Positions 36,609 to 45,136 of a DNA stretch of 59,698 bases are shown piece by piece. This stretch comes from Candidatus Latescibacterota bacterium (lineage in GTDB: Bacteria > Latescibacterota > UBA2968 > UBA8231). The DNA lies in the NCBI GenBank assembly GCA_022826515.1, contig JAJDUT010000099.1, positions 1-59,698 on the forward strand. Reading direction: 5' to 3'. Numbering within the stretch: the stretch's first letter is position 1; the number at the start of each line of letters is the position of its first letter. The position numbers and the translations under genes are program-made. Under the pieces are notes generated by a model, which had not been told where the DNA came from, did no database searches, and saw only the letters and a list, made by a program, of their open reading frames with translations.

Positions 36609-36701
36609 TACAACACCCAACCCCTATGTTTTATGCACCTATGTTTTGCTTAAAATGCGCGAATAGGCAGGCACCATGCAGCCGACTTTAATCGTCCGGG
36701 A
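36609..36701 (+). pseudogene. Left direct-repeat copy A: uvrA leader plus start fragment
   Basis: These 93 bases align without gaps to 40181-40273 at about 90% identity. They include the uvrA leader and its first nine codons (ATG at 36676, MQPTLIVRE against MQPTLVVRE in the intact gene), after which similarity ends. This is a detached 5' head of uvrA. With the intact copy it brackets the DUF1703 gene and the two paralogous exported proteins. The one coding change in the overlap is the conservative Ile/Val. Confidence 0.85.
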
Positions 36702-36740
36702 GACCGCATCCTCTTGCAATAGCGGCCTCCGACCACCGCC

Positions 36741-38318
36741 TCACGCCCGTTCCACCTCAAAGGCGACCACGTTGCGCTTCTCCCGACTGAACTCTACCCC
36801 AATCAGGTGAATCGCCGCGCCCCGACCGCGATACTTGGCCGCGTAGTCCCGCTCCTGCAACTGCCGCAGCGCCGCCCCCTCCGCCGCCCGTTCCACCACC
36901 TTGAACTCGAACAGGTACACCTGCCCATTGAACTCCACCGCCATGTCCAAGCGACCAGCACTGCTGCTGTCCTCCACTGTGACCGACAGCCCCAGCGACG
37001 CGAAGTACGAGTAAAATACGCTGGCGTAATACCCCTCGTAGTCGGCAATCTCGTTGTTGGTGTGCCACTGATACGGAATGCTGGCAAAAAACGACGCGAA
37101 CAGCGTCTCCAAGCCGTCGAAGTCGTTGACCAGCAGCAGGTCGTACAGCCGGGCGCTGTGCTCGACCCGACGTGCGGGGTTGCCCGTCAGGTGATTCAGC
37201 AGGCTCTTGTTCAGGCTCTGCTGCACCTCCCGATTCGGGTAGCCCAGCCGATAGTATATTTCCCCGCCGCGCGACTCGGTGCGGCGAATGGTCAAGTAGC
37301 CGGTCTGGAACAGCAGGGCCTCAGTCGCAATGTGATCCACGTCAAACGTCGATAGCAATTCGTCGCTGCCGAGCATGTCGTCCAAGGCAAGAGAATTGAC
37401 TCCGCGCTCCAACAACATATCGAGCAGAAACGTCGGCGTACCCGTCTCAAACCAGTAAGCCCCGAACTGGCGACGGTCAAAGAGCAGAAGGACATCGAAG
37501 GGGTTGTACACCTGTTCCTCACCCAGCCAGTTGTACCCGTTGTACCAGCGCCGGATTTCCTCTCGGTCTAAGCCGGGCAGTTCCGGGGTGAACACCGCGT
37601 CCAAGTCCTCCTCGGTATAGCCGCAAATGGCCGAGTAGCGCGGGTCTAAGGTAATGTCCTTGAGGTTGTTGAGGCCGGAGAACAGGCTGACTTTGGAGAA
37701 CTTGCTCACGCCGGTGAGGAAAGTAAACGCAATGTGTGCGTCGCCAAACTTGATCGTCGAATACAGCCCGCGCAGCAAGTCGCGGTTGGCTCGCGCCACC
37801 TCCGGCACCTCCAGCGCGTCTAAAATCGGTTTGTCGTACTCGTCAATTAGCACTGCTACCCGCTGGCCGCTGCGCTCGTGCAACGCTTCCATCAGATGGC
37901 TAAAGCGCGCTGGCGCACCAGCGTAGTCCGAACCGACACCCTCCCGCCTTTCTATGGCGTCTAGTTGCGCCATTACGTCCTCTTGTAGCTGGCCCGGCTC
38001 CTTGAAGTTGCCCCTGCTAAAGTCGAGCCGCAGCACCGGATAGCGCACCGACCAGTCCCATCGCTCGTGGATGGCCAACCCCTCGAACAACGGCTCGTTG
38101 CCCTCGAATAGCTCCTTCAGGGTATCGAGAAACAGGCTCTTGCCAAACCGACGGGGGCGCGACAGGAAGTAGTGGGTGCCCTCGTCAACCAACCGCGCTA
38201 TGTAGGGGGTCTTATCGACGTAGTAGCAGTTCTCCTCGCGGATTTTGCGGAAGGTCTGAATGCCGATGGGTAGCTTGCGCTTGGCTGTCCGTGACGAATC
38301 GGGTTCCATCTGTATCAT
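36741..38318 (-). CDS. AAA-ATPase-like protein with C-terminal DUF1703 PD-(D/E)XK nuclease domain
   Basis: A protein of about 525 residues. The N-terminal AAA_ATPase-like domain (PF09820 type) has the family's degenerate P-loop RPRRFGKS (about residues 54-61), VAVLIDEYDKPI as Walker B, and an FTFLTGVSKFSKVSLFSGLNNL sensor segment. The C-terminal DUF1703 domain keeps the nuclease-like GRLDMAVEFN..VYLFEFKVVE (D...E-x-K). The family is abundant in Bacteroidetes and candidate phyla; its role is unknown and a link to defence or mobile DNA is suspected. ATG 38318 (MIQMEPDS) is preferred over 38363. The gene lies inside duplication-flanked insert A. Confidence 0.85.
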   Translation of the reverse strand: MIQMEPDSSRTAKRKLPIGIQTFRKIREENCYYVDKTPYIARLVDEGTHYFLSRPRRFGKSLFLDTLKELFEGNEPLFEGLAIHERWDWSVRYPVLRLDFSRGNFKEPGQLQEDVMAQLDAIERREGVGSDYAGAPARFSHLMEALHERSGQRVAVLIDEYDKPILDALEVPEVARANRDLLRGLYSTIKFGDAHIAFTFLTGVSKFSKVSLFSGLNNLKDITLDPRYSAICGYTEEDLDAVFTPELPGLDREEIRRWYNGYNWLGEEQVYNPFDVLLLFDRRQFGAYWFETGTPTFLLDMLLERGVNSLALDDMLGSDELLSTFDVDHIATEALLFQTGYLTIRRTESRGGEIYYRLGYPNREVQQSLNKSLLNHLTGNPARRVEHSARLYDLLLVNDFDGLETLFASFFASIPYQWHTNNEIADYEGYYASVFYSYFASLGLSVTVEDSSSAGRLDMAVEFNGQVYLFEFKVVERAAEGAALRQLQERDYAAKYRGRGAAIHLIGVEFSREKRNVVAFEVERA

Positions 38319-38460
38319 GGGCTTGCTCCACAGTCTGGCCGCCGTCAACGTTGGCCGGGGCAAGGATGAGACTTACAATAGACAAGATAGACTACAGGGC
38401 AACCCATGCAAAGAAAAACGCCCCTAGGATTGGGGCATAGAGGGACCTTGGCCTTGTAGG

Positions 38461-38554
38461 GTCAAAAGTGCAGTGTAGCAGAGGCGGAGAGGCCGCCGTT
38501 GAGGGTGGGTGATAAACCGAAGGAGACCCGGCGGGATTCAGGAGACTGGCGCGA
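38461..38554. repeat. 94-bp duplicated segment, copy 1 (3' end of a paralogue)
   Basis: It aligns without gaps to 39389-39482 with about seven mismatches and covers the final ~28 codons and stop of the exported protein at 38462. The shared peptide RQSPESRRVSFGLSPTLNGG is almost unchanged, so the DNA repeat reflects a gene duplication. Confidence 0.85.
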
Positions 38555-39364
38555 CCTTTCAGACCAAGCGGTCGCCATGGCGACAGGTCCGACAAAAAGG
38601 GATGGCCAAAGCGTACCTTTACTGGCAGCCGTCAACCAGATGCCCCCGAGTAATCCCACTACGCTACCTCCTAGGGACGCGATGAATCTATCGTGTGGAT
38701 CAACCCGGCTCACGCCAACCGCCGTTCCGGCTGGATAGCTAATTAACCCTGCTAATATCCCGTACACTGCGCTTTTGAAACCACAACAAGAAGAGTAATA
38801 TCCGCAAAAAGGACCCTCGTTGTTATCGTAACCAGAATCCTCACAAGTGCTCGAGATAGCGAGGCTCACGCCGAGGCCCATCACAGACCCTATACCTAAA
38901 CCCGCTAAAGCACCAGAGGCTAATTTGGTGGCAACCCGTTTGCCGCTCCCCATGTGGACCAGCTTCCGAGCTCGCGCCTCTGATGATGGCTCGACAGATT
39001 GTACATAGGGTAAGTTCCAAAAGGCTCCGTCAATGGCGGCCACATCCGCATCAGGAGGGAACGTCAGCCGAAATCGATACCCATAAAAACCGGAATATCT
39101 CCTACCCTTACGATATATCCCTATCAGGCCATAAGTGGCAGAAAGGGAATCAAAATCAGCTATCCCTGTAACCGGTGTCCCCTCGTCAACCGCATCTAAC
39201 AGAGCCGCCGCCACCGCCTTGTGCCCTCCACGGATGTAAATCGTGATTTCTGCTGGCTCTGTTTTCTGCTGCGTGACGGCCAGTCGCTCGGCCGCCGTCT
39301 CCGCATCGGCATCCGCTGCCATGAGAGCAACGAACAAGGTAAGTGCAACAAGCATAAGGGACAT
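38462..39364 (-). CDS. Exported glycine-rich protein with C-terminal beta-strand signature (paralogue 1)
   Basis: A 300-residue protein with no recognised family. ATG 39364 opens a signal peptide (LMLVALTLFVALMAADADA); an in-frame extension to 39523 only shadows the neighbouring gene's end. Residues ~25-115 are a soluble part (ITIYIRGGHKAVAAALL, YSGFYGYRFRLTFPPDADV). Residues ~140-260 hold four glycine-zipper-like hydrophobic segments and a Cys cluster (CGYYSSCCG). The last strand ends in Phe (GGLSASATLHF), typical of outer-membrane insertion signals. It shares VDPHD and the terminal segment with the neighbour at 39390. The function is unknown. Confidence 0.7.
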   Translation of the reverse strand: MSLMLVALTLFVALMAADADAETAAERLAVTQQKTEPAEITIYIRGGHKAVAAALLDAVDEGTPVTGIADFDSLSATYGLIGIYRKGRRYSGFYGYRFRLTFPPDADVAAIDGAFWNLPYVQSVEPSSEARARKLVHMGSGKRVATKLASGALAGLGIGSVMGLGVSLAISSTCEDSGYDNNEGPFCGYYSSCCGFKSAVYGILAGLISYPAGTAVGVSRVDPHDRFIASLGGSVVGLLGGIWLTAASKGTLWPSLFVGPVAMATAWSERSRQSPESRRVSFGLSPTLNGGLSASATLHF

Positions 39365-39388
39365 AGTGGGGCTTTCTCGCGTGGAATG

Positions 39389-39482
39389 GTCAAAAGCGCA
39401 GTGTGGCAATAGCGGAGAGGCCGCCGTTGAGGGTAGGTGATAAACCGAAGGAGACGCGGCGGGATTCAGGAGACTGGCGCGA
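39389..39482. repeat. 94-bp duplicated segment, copy 2
   Basis: Partner of 38461-38554. It covers the final codons of the paralogue at 39390. The near-identity of the ends contrasts with the diverged N-terminal halves, pointing to gene conversion or strong selection on the C-terminus. Confidence 0.85.
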
Positions 39483-39986
39483 TACCTCCGACATAGCGAT
39501 TGAAACAATAGGAGGAGCGGCAAATGAGACCATGACCCCTAAGTGAGCAAGAGCTTCAGATCGAGTCATCACGGCGACCGCTAAAATGCCTAATCCTCCC
39601 AATCCAGCCACACCGCTACCGAGTAGTGTCTTGCCGAGAGAATCATGAGGATCAACCTTGCTCACGCCAAGAGGGAATCCGACCAGATTGCCGACATACA
39701 AGGATGCAAAAAGCAGTCCGTACCCTTCAAGACCGTCATCGGAGTAGGAATCGTCGCTTAATGCGTGACCCACAACTCCAAATCCTATGGCTGTAAAAGC
39801 GACACTTGAAGCAGTCCCAGCGGCCGCCTTTGCGAGAAAGCGTAGGGCCTTGTTTTCTATATCAAAAGGGCGAGACCTCCCTTTCACCGTCAACGAATCC
39901 TCCTGCACGACTGGGGTTTGAGCTTGCACCGACCGTACCAGCAGTCCGCACAGGGCAAGAACGATCAACAAGCGCAGGTTCATCAT
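39390..39986 (-). CDS. Exported glycine-rich protein (paralogue 2)
   Basis: A 198-residue protein with a signal peptide (LLIVLALCGLLVRSVQA), glycine-rich hydrophobic segments (VAFTAIGFGVVGH, GLLFASLYVGNLVGFPLGV, GSGVAGLGGLGILAV) and a final strand ending in Phe (GGLSAIATLRF). VDPHD precedes the last hydrophobic part as in its neighbour. The soluble N-terminal domain of paralogue 1 is missing. Start is ATG 39986 (a second ATG is the next codon). It lies 25 bases upstream of paralogue 1, so they are co-transcribed. The function is unknown; a small outer-membrane protein is possible. Confidence 0.68.
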   Translation of the reverse strand: MMNLRLLIVLALCGLLVRSVQAQTPVVQEDSLTVKGRSRPFDIENKALRFLAKAAAGTASSVAFTAIGFGVVGHALSDDSYSDDGLEGYGLLFASLYVGNLVGFPLGVSKVDPHDSLGKTLLGSGVAGLGGLGILAVAVMTRSEALAHLGVMVSFAAPPIVSIAMSEVSRQSPESRRVSFGLSPTLNGGLSAIATLRF

Positions 39987-40180
39987 AGACTTCCTTGGGT
40001 AGGGCTGCCGTCGCCTAACCCTTCGGTATAGGCCAATTCAGCCCTTTCTCCGGCGTGGATAGGCTGGCAAGCGCAGATGAAACATAACATACCTCATTTG
40101 GTTTTCGCCCATGATACAACGGACAGAAGCCACGAGTAACCGCCGGTATATCGAATCGTTTAAGTTATGCAGGATTGCTA

Positions 40181-40273
40181 TACAACACCCGCACTCTATG
40201 TTTTATGCACCTATGTTTTCCTTAAAATGCGCGAATAGGCGGCCACCATGCAGCCGACTTTAGTCGTCCGGGA
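40181..40273 (+). repeat. Right direct-repeat copy A (functional uvrA leader and start)
   Basis: The partner of 36609-36701. This copy is continuous with the complete uvrA gene, so it is the functional one. The ~260-base gap 39987-40247 otherwise contains no gene; it should hold divergent promoters for uvrA and the paralogue pair. Confidence 0.85.
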
Positions 40274-42998
40274 AGCCTGCGAACACAATCTGCGCGCCGT
40301 CTCCTTAGACCTGCCCCACGAATCCCTCGTGGCCGTCAGCGGCCCATCAGGGTCGGGCAAGACTTCCCTCGTATTGGACACGATTTACGCCGAGGCGCGC
40401 CGGCGCTTTCTCGCGGCGCTGGACCAAGGAGGCGGCTGGCGCACATTGCGCGTGCCCAAGGCCCGCCGCATCGACGGCCTAGCCCCCGCTCTCGCGCTAG
40501 CCGGAGGAACTGGCCGTCAGAGTCCACGAGCCACAGTGGCGACCCTATCCGGCCTGTACGACCTGTTGCGCTTGCTCTTCGCCCGCGTCGGTCAACCTAG
40601 CTGCCTCCACTGCGGCGGACGGGTGCAGACGCACCGCTTTGAAGAAGCAAACGAAGCGGCTGCGAGCCTGCCAGAGGACACTCGCCTGATGATCCTCGCG
40701 CCGCGCCGACAGCGTGAGGACGAGACGCCCGAGCAGGTACTCACCGCGATTGACCGCGCCGGCTACCGCCATGTCCGCCTCGACGGACGAGACCTGCTGC
40801 TAGAGGACATCGCGCCCGAACACGTCACTCACGCCCAGCACCTGTCCGTGGTCGTCGATCGCCTCGTCGTCAAAAAGGGCATCGCGCGTCGCCTGCAAGG
40901 GTCACTGCAAGCGGCCTTGGAGGCCGGCGACGGCCAAGTGGTGCTTTCTACGCCGGACGCAGGCAGCGATCTGGTTTTCGCCGTGCGACCGGCATGTTCT
41001 ACCTGCGGCGCACCCTTCCCTCCCTTAGAACCCGCGCTCTTTTCCTTTAATAGCACAGTCGGAGCCTGCCCGTCGTGTCGGGGTCTCGGAGTCCAGAGCG
41101 GCTTGAGCAGCGAACAAGTCTTCGCCAGTGGACGGGCCACACTCGAAGGGGCCTTGGGTCCCTTGTGGCACGACTTTGGCCACGGCGATTTGCGCGACCG
41201 TCTGCAAACCTTTTGCAAGCGTCATCAAGTCGATCCCGAACAGCCCGTGGGCGACTGGCTGGGCCAAGCGGCCGACCGGCTGTGGCACGGCGAGGGCCGC
41301 CGATTCATCGGGCTGGCGCGCTGGCTAGAGCGCATCGGTGCCAAAGCCGAAGGCGAGGAATTGGCCTATCTGGAGGAACGCCTCGACGACGCACCGTGTC
41401 CTAGCTGCGGGGGAGCGCGCTTGCGGCCCGAATCCCTCGCCGTGCAATTGGGCGGGGCGTCGATTGCCTCAGTCGGCGAGTGCGCGGTTGTCGCGGCGAC
41501 CGAGTGGCTCGAAAACCTCGACTTTCCCGCAGCTACAGCCCCCGTCGGCGAGGCCATCCGCGTCCAGATCAGCCGCCGACTGAACCTGCTGCAAGAGTTG
41601 GGACTAGAATACCTGCAACTGAATCGCCGCGCCGACACCCTGTCGAGCGGAGAATTCCAACGGCTGCGCCTCGGGTCCGCCCTGTCGTCGGGCACCACGC
41701 AAATGCTCTACGTGCTCGACGAACCTAGCGCCGGTTTGCACGCGCGCGACGCCGCCCAACTCCTAGACGCGCTCAGGGCACTCCGCGACGCTGGGAATTC
41801 CGTGTTCCTAATAGAACACGACGCTGCGCTTTTGCGCGGGGCCGACTGGCTGGTCGATATGGGGCCGGGCGCGGGGACCGCCGGAGGACAGGTCGTGGCC
41901 GAGGGCACGCCGAGCGAGGTAGCCGCAGCCGAGTCTTTGACCGGACGCTATCTGCGCGGTGCCCTGCAATTGCCGCACACCCAAGCGCGCCAGCCACAGG
42001 GGTGGTTGGTCCTATCCGGTGCCCGCGGCCACAACTTGCGCCAACTCGACGTGCAATGGCCGTTGGGAACCCTGATATGCGTGACCGGAGTTTCCGGGTC
42101 AGGCAAAAGCTCGCTGGTCAGCCACACCCTGCATCCGCTCTTGGCGGCCAAACTCCACGGTGCCCAGCGTCGTCCCCTGCCCTACGACTCTTGCACCGGA
42201 ATCGAGCAGGTGGCACGCGTCGTCGCGGTCGATCAGCGGCCCATCGGCCTCAGCGCGCGCTCGAACGCGGCCACCTACACGGGGTTGCTAGCGCCGATTC
42301 GCCGCCTGTTTGCCGACTTGCCCGAAGCTCGCCTGCGGGGCTACCGACCCGGGCACTTCAGCTTTAACGCCCCAGAGGGAGCCTGCGACCTGTGCAAGGG
42401 CCGGGGGGTACACAGCACGCGTCGGGGTGCCTTTGACGATCTCGAAGTCGTCTGCCCTTCTTGCAGTGGACGGCGCTACCGCGCCGAGGTCTTGGACGTG
42501 CGCTTCCACCAGCACCACATCGCCGAAGTGCTGGAAATGAGCGTAGCCGCAGCGAGCGAGCTTTTTGCGGCCGTGCCCCAAGTCGCGCAGCGGCTAGAGA
42601 CCCTCGCAGAAGTGGGCTTGGGGTATTTGCACCTCGGCCAGCCGGCGACCAGTTTTTCCGGCGGCGAGGCGCAGCGGGTTAAGCTGGCGACCGAACTGGG
42701 TCGCTCGCGCCAAGATCACGCGCTCTACATCCTCGACGAGCCGACTGTAGGCTTGCACTTGGAGGATGTGCGCTTGCTGCTGGCGCTGTTGCAGCGCTTA
42801 GTTGACGAAGGCAATACCGTAGTGGTAGTTGAACACCACATCGAATTCATCGCGGCCGCTGATTGGATCATCGACTTGGGGCCAGAAGGCGGGGAAGCTG
42901 GCGGGGCAATCACCGCTTGCGGCCGCCCCGAGGAAGTAGCCGGCGCGGCCGGCTCCCACACGGGCGCGTACTTGCAGAAGTTATTTGACGCGCAGTAG
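40248..42998 (+). CDS. uvrA: UvrA-family excinuclease ABC subunit A (divergent)
   Basis: A 916-residue DNA-damage sensor with two ABC ATPase modules. Walker A motifs are at residues 32-39 (GPSGSGKT) and about 614-622 (GVSGSGKSS). Signatures are LSSGEFQRLRLGSAL and FSGGEAQRVKLATELG, each followed by an LDEPS/LDEPT Walker B. Zinc-binding cysteine pairs are visible (CLHC, CPSC..CRG, CDLCKGRG..CPSC). The segment that binds UvrB in classical UvrA appears present. It is shorter and more diverged than typical UvrA, so it could be a second UvrA paralogue. The 5' head is duplicated at 36609. The stop lies in a REP-like hairpin. Confidence 0.88.
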   Translation: MQPTLVVREACEHNLRAVSLDLPHESLVAVSGPSGSGKTSLVLDTIYAEARRRFLAALDQGGGWRTLRVPKARRIDGLAPALALAGGTGRQSPRATVATLSGLYDLLRLLFARVGQPSCLHCGGRVQTHRFEEANEAAASLPEDTRLMILAPRRQREDETPEQVLTAIDRAGYRHVRLDGRDLLLEDIAPEHVTHAQHLSVVVDRLVVKKGIARRLQGSLQAALEAGDGQVVLSTPDAGSDLVFAVRPACSTCGAPFPPLEPALFSFNSTVGACPSCRGLGVQSGLSSEQVFASGRATLEGALGPLWHDFGHGDLRDRLQTFCKRHQVDPEQPVGDWLGQAADRLWHGEGRRFIGLARWLERIGAKAEGEELAYLEERLDDAPCPSCGGARLRPESLAVQLGGASIASVGECAVVAATEWLENLDFPAATAPVGEAIRVQISRRLNLLQELGLEYLQLNRRADTLSSGEFQRLRLGSALSSGTTQMLYVLDEPSAGLHARDAAQLLDALRALRDAGNSVFLIEHDAALLRGADWLVDMGPGAGTAGGQVVAEGTPSEVAAAESLTGRYLRGALQLPHTQARQPQGWLVLSGARGHNLRQLDVQWPLGTLICVTGVSGSGKSSLVSHTLHPLLAAKLHGAQRRPLPYDSCTGIEQVARVVAVDQRPIGLSARSNAATYTGLLAPIRRLFADLPEARLRGYRPGHFSFNAPEGACDLCKGRGVHSTRRGAFDDLEVVCPSCSGRRYRAEVLDVRFHQHHIAEVLEMSVAAASELFAAVPQVAQRLETLAEVGLGYLHLGQPATSFSGGEAQRVKLATELGRSRQDHALYILDEPTVGLHLEDVRLLLALLQRLVDEGNTVVVVEHHIEFIAAADWIIDLGPEGGEAGGAITACGRPEEVAGAAGSHTGAYLQKLFDAQ

Positions 42999-43023
42999 GG
43001 GCGACCGAGCGGTCGCCCCTACT
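42994..43023. repeat. 30-bp hairpin, REP-like copy 2
   Basis: Arms of 13 bases (42994-43006 with 43011-43023) around loop gagc, with the same core as 12522-12549 and 55948-55965 (gtagggg-c/a-gacc). The uvrA stop codon is inside the left arm, and the TTG start of the M24 gene follows 17 bases later. It may stabilise or separate the two messages. Confidence 0.85.
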
Positions 43024-43040
43024 AACCGAGGAGACGTTCA

Positions 43041-44210
43041 TTGGACCTACAAAAAATACAAGCCTACATGCAGCAAGAAGGGATCGGCGCTTGGCTGGTG
43101 TACGATTTTCGCGGCGGCAATCCGGTCTTGTGGCAGTTGTTGGGCCAGCGGCGGCAGACGACCCGGCGCGTCTTTCTCATCGTGCCAGCGGCGGGCGCGC
43201 CGCGCTTGCTCGGCTCAGCGGTCGAGCCGGAGGCCCTCGCCGGGCTAGGCGTGGAGATTGCCCATTACGCTAGCTGGGAACAACTCCATGCCCTGTTGCG
43301 CGATGCAGTCGAGGGTCTGCCCCAAGTAGCTATGGAATACTGGCCCGGGGGCACACTACCCACGGTGTCCTGGGTCGATGGCGGCACCTTAGACCTAGTG
43401 CGATCCCTCGGCCCCGAGGTAGTGTCTTCGGCCGATCTGTGCCAAGTCGCCTTGGCCACCTGGAGCGCGGACGCGCTCGCCTCGCACCGCGACGCCTGCC
43501 GCCAAGTGGCCGAAGTCAAGGACGCGGCCTTTGAATACATACGCAGCCAGCTCCACACCAGCCTCACCGAATTCGACGTCCAATCTTTCATCGTCACCGA
43601 GCTGGAACGACGCGGCCTCGACAGCGGGCACCCGCCGATCGTCGGCACCAATGGCAACAGCGGCAATCCGCACTACGAGCCGCGCGCGGACACAGCCGCC
43701 CCCATTGAGCCGGGCGCTTGGATCCTCATCGACCTGTGGGCGCGCCACCCCGGCGAGCAGCACGTGTTTGGCGACATAACTTGGGTCGCCTTTGCTGGCC
43801 CGCACGTGCCAGCGGCCCACGCCGAGGTCTTTGCCGCGGTGCGCGAAGCGCGCGATCAAGTGCTGGCGCGGCTTGACGCCGCTTGGCGCGACGACGAAGT
43901 GCTACAGGGCTGGCAACTCGACCGCGTGGCGCGCCAAGTCCTGACAACGCACGGCTTGGGCGAACAATTCGTCCACCGCACAGGGCACAGCCTCGGCCCG
44001 GGACCGAGCATCCACGCACTCGGCGTAAACCTCGACGACTTGGAGACCCACGACGCGCGGTCAATCCTACCGGGCACGGGCTTTTCCGTCGAACCGGGCG
44101 CGTACCTGCCGGAGTTCGGCGTGCGGCTCGAAGTCAATGTGTACGTGGATCCAGAGACCGGCCCGGAAGTTACAACCCCCATCCAAAACGAAGTCATCCT
44201 CTTGCTTTGA
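43041..44210 (+). CDS. M24-family metallopeptidase (Xaa-Pro aminopeptidase-like)
   Basis: A 389-residue pita-bread-fold peptidase. The N-terminal creatinase-like domain is followed by the catalytic domain with the family metal ligands: ILIDLWARHPGEQHVFGDITW (two Asp, around residue 230-245), HRTGHSLG (His), and VEPGAYLPEFGVRLEVNV (two Glu). Such enzymes release N-terminal residues before proline or cleave related substrates. TTG 43041 is chosen because GAGGAG is about 7 bases upstream and the first residues (DLQKIQAYMQQEGI) match family starts. It overlaps queC by four bases. Confidence 0.9.
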   Translation: MDLQKIQAYMQQEGIGAWLVYDFRGGNPVLWQLLGQRRQTTRRVFLIVPAAGAPRLLGSAVEPEALAGLGVEIAHYASWEQLHALLRDAVEGLPQVAMEYWPGGTLPTVSWVDGGTLDLVRSLGPEVVSSADLCQVALATWSADALASHRDACRQVAEVKDAAFEYIRSQLHTSLTEFDVQSFIVTELERRGLDSGHPPIVGTNGNSGNPHYEPRADTAAPIEPGAWILIDLWARHPGEQHVFGDITWVAFAGPHVPAAHAEVFAAVREARDQVLARLDAAWRDDEVLQGWQLDRVARQVLTTHGLGEQFVHRTGHSLGPGPSIHALGVNLDDLETHDARSILPGTGFSVEPGAYLPEFGVRLEVNVYVDPETGPEVTTPIQNEVILLL

Positions 44211-44875
44211 GCCTCGGAATCGTCCTCGTCAGCGGTGGGCTCGACTCCTGCGTCACCGCCGCCATTGCCGCCCGCCGCGGCCCCTTGGCCTTTCTCCACT
44301 TGCGCTATCGCCAGCGCACCGAGGAACGCGAATTCGCGGCGTTCTCCGCCCTCGCAGATCACTTCCAAGTGGAGACCCGCCTCGTAGTGGATGTCGATTA
44401 CATGCGCCAGATCGGCGGCTCCAGCTTGGTCGATACAACCCAGCCCATCCCCGAAAATGACGCCACAGCCTGCCTGCCCACGACCTACGTTCCCTTCCGC
44501 AACGCCAACCTCCTCGGCGTGGCCGTGGCTTGGGCCGAGGTCATCGGCGCAACCGACATCTACATCGGCGCCCACGAAGCAGAGAGCCACTACCCAGACT
44601 GCCGACGGGAGTTTTTCACCGCCTACGAGCGCATGGTCGCCACTGGCACCGGCCCACAAACCCAAATCCGCATCCAAACCCCGCTCATAGACTGGGACAA
44701 AGCCGCCATCATCCGCTGCGGCCTAGCGCTTGCCGCCCCCCTGCATCTGACCTGGTCCTGCTATCAGCGCGAAGACCTCGCATGCGGCCGCTGCGAGAGC
44801 TGCCGCATGCGCCTAGCGGGCTTTCGCCGTGCCGGTGCTAGCGACCCCTTACCCTACGCCTCTATTCCATGCTAA
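44207..44875 (+). CDS. queC: 7-cyano-7-deazaguanine synthase QueC
   Basis: A 222-residue enzyme that converts 7-carboxy-7-deazaguanine to preQ0 with ATP and ammonia in the queuosine pathway. The PP-loop SGGLDS is at residues 9-14 and four zinc ligands are at Cys185, 193, 196 and 199. TTG 44207 overlaps the M24 stop and gives the normal N-terminus (SLGIVLVSGG); in-frame codons further upstream run inside the M24 gene. The 3' end is duplicated at 49011-49171. In this copy the natural end (ASIPRS) has become ASIPC through loss of 13 bases that also removed the neighbour's ribosome-binding site. queF is 11 kb downstream. Confidence 0.95.
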   Translation: MSLGIVLVSGGLDSCVTAAIAARRGPLAFLHLRYRQRTEEREFAAFSALADHFQVETRLVVDVDYMRQIGGSSLVDTTQPIPENDATACLPTTYVPFRNANLLGVAVAWAEVIGATDIYIGAHEAESHYPDCRREFFTAYERMVATGTGPQTQIRIQTPLIDWDKAAIIRCGLALAAPLHLTWSCYQREDLACGRCESCRMRLAGFRRAGASDPLPYASIPC

Positions 44876-44969
44876 TCGGCTACGTCAGCGACGAACGCTA
44901 CATCGCCCTGCACGACGTGCAGTTCGAAATCGCCAATGAAAACCTGCACGTCGAAACCCGCTCGCGGGC
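44718..44969 (+). repeat. Left direct-repeat copy B (queC 3' end + DMFase-like 5' end)
   Basis: 252 bases aligning to 49011-49275 at roughly 95% identity, apart from a 13-base gap at the queC/DMFase junction. Differences in the coding parts are mainly synonymous (cat/cac, aat/aac, cgcctagcg/cgcttggca) or conservative (Glu/Asp, Val/Ile), so both copies evolved as working genes before being placed side by side. Confidence 0.9.
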
Positions 44970-44988
44970 AGGCATCAGCCTACTGTGA
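44869..44988 (+). pseudogene. 5' head of the DMFase-like gene (truncated duplicate)
   Basis: The ATG at 44869 overlaps the queC stop. 33 codons match the start of the intact gene at 49175 (MLIGYVSDERYIALHDVQ...), after which the reading runs into unrelated sequence and stops at 44988. The ribosome-binding site present before the intact copy is missing here. It marks the left border of insert B. 44989-45136 contains no other gene; a weak ggagg/cctcc hairpin lies near 45003. Confidence 0.85.
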
Positions 44989-45136
44989 CTGTCGATTCGC
45001 AGGAGGGGCAACTCCTCCAACTATCACTTTTTTCACCGTCGGCAACCGCCAAGCCTACAGGGAAAGACTTATGTGTCTACCCCATATCGGTCACGCGGAC
45101 GGAACGGCGGACACCCCAAACGGAAGAGGAATTGAA

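Noticed and set aside
36741..38318. DUF1703 protein as a transposase that mobilised insert A
   Set aside because: AAA/DUF1703 proteins are not known transposases, and no terminal inverted repeats flank the insert.
38392..38595. A third member of the exported paralogue family, seen as a 67-codon ORF
   Set aside because: It is a wrong-frame reading of the duplicated 3' segment of the 38462 gene.
39365..39523. N-terminal extension of the exported protein at 38462
   Set aside because: These 53 codons are a frame-shifted reading of the next gene's 3' end; the signal peptide begins at 39364.
43883..44206. N-terminal extension of queC by 108 codons
   Set aside because: It is an out-of-frame reading of the M24 peptidase gene; QueC starts with its PP-loop within 15 residues.
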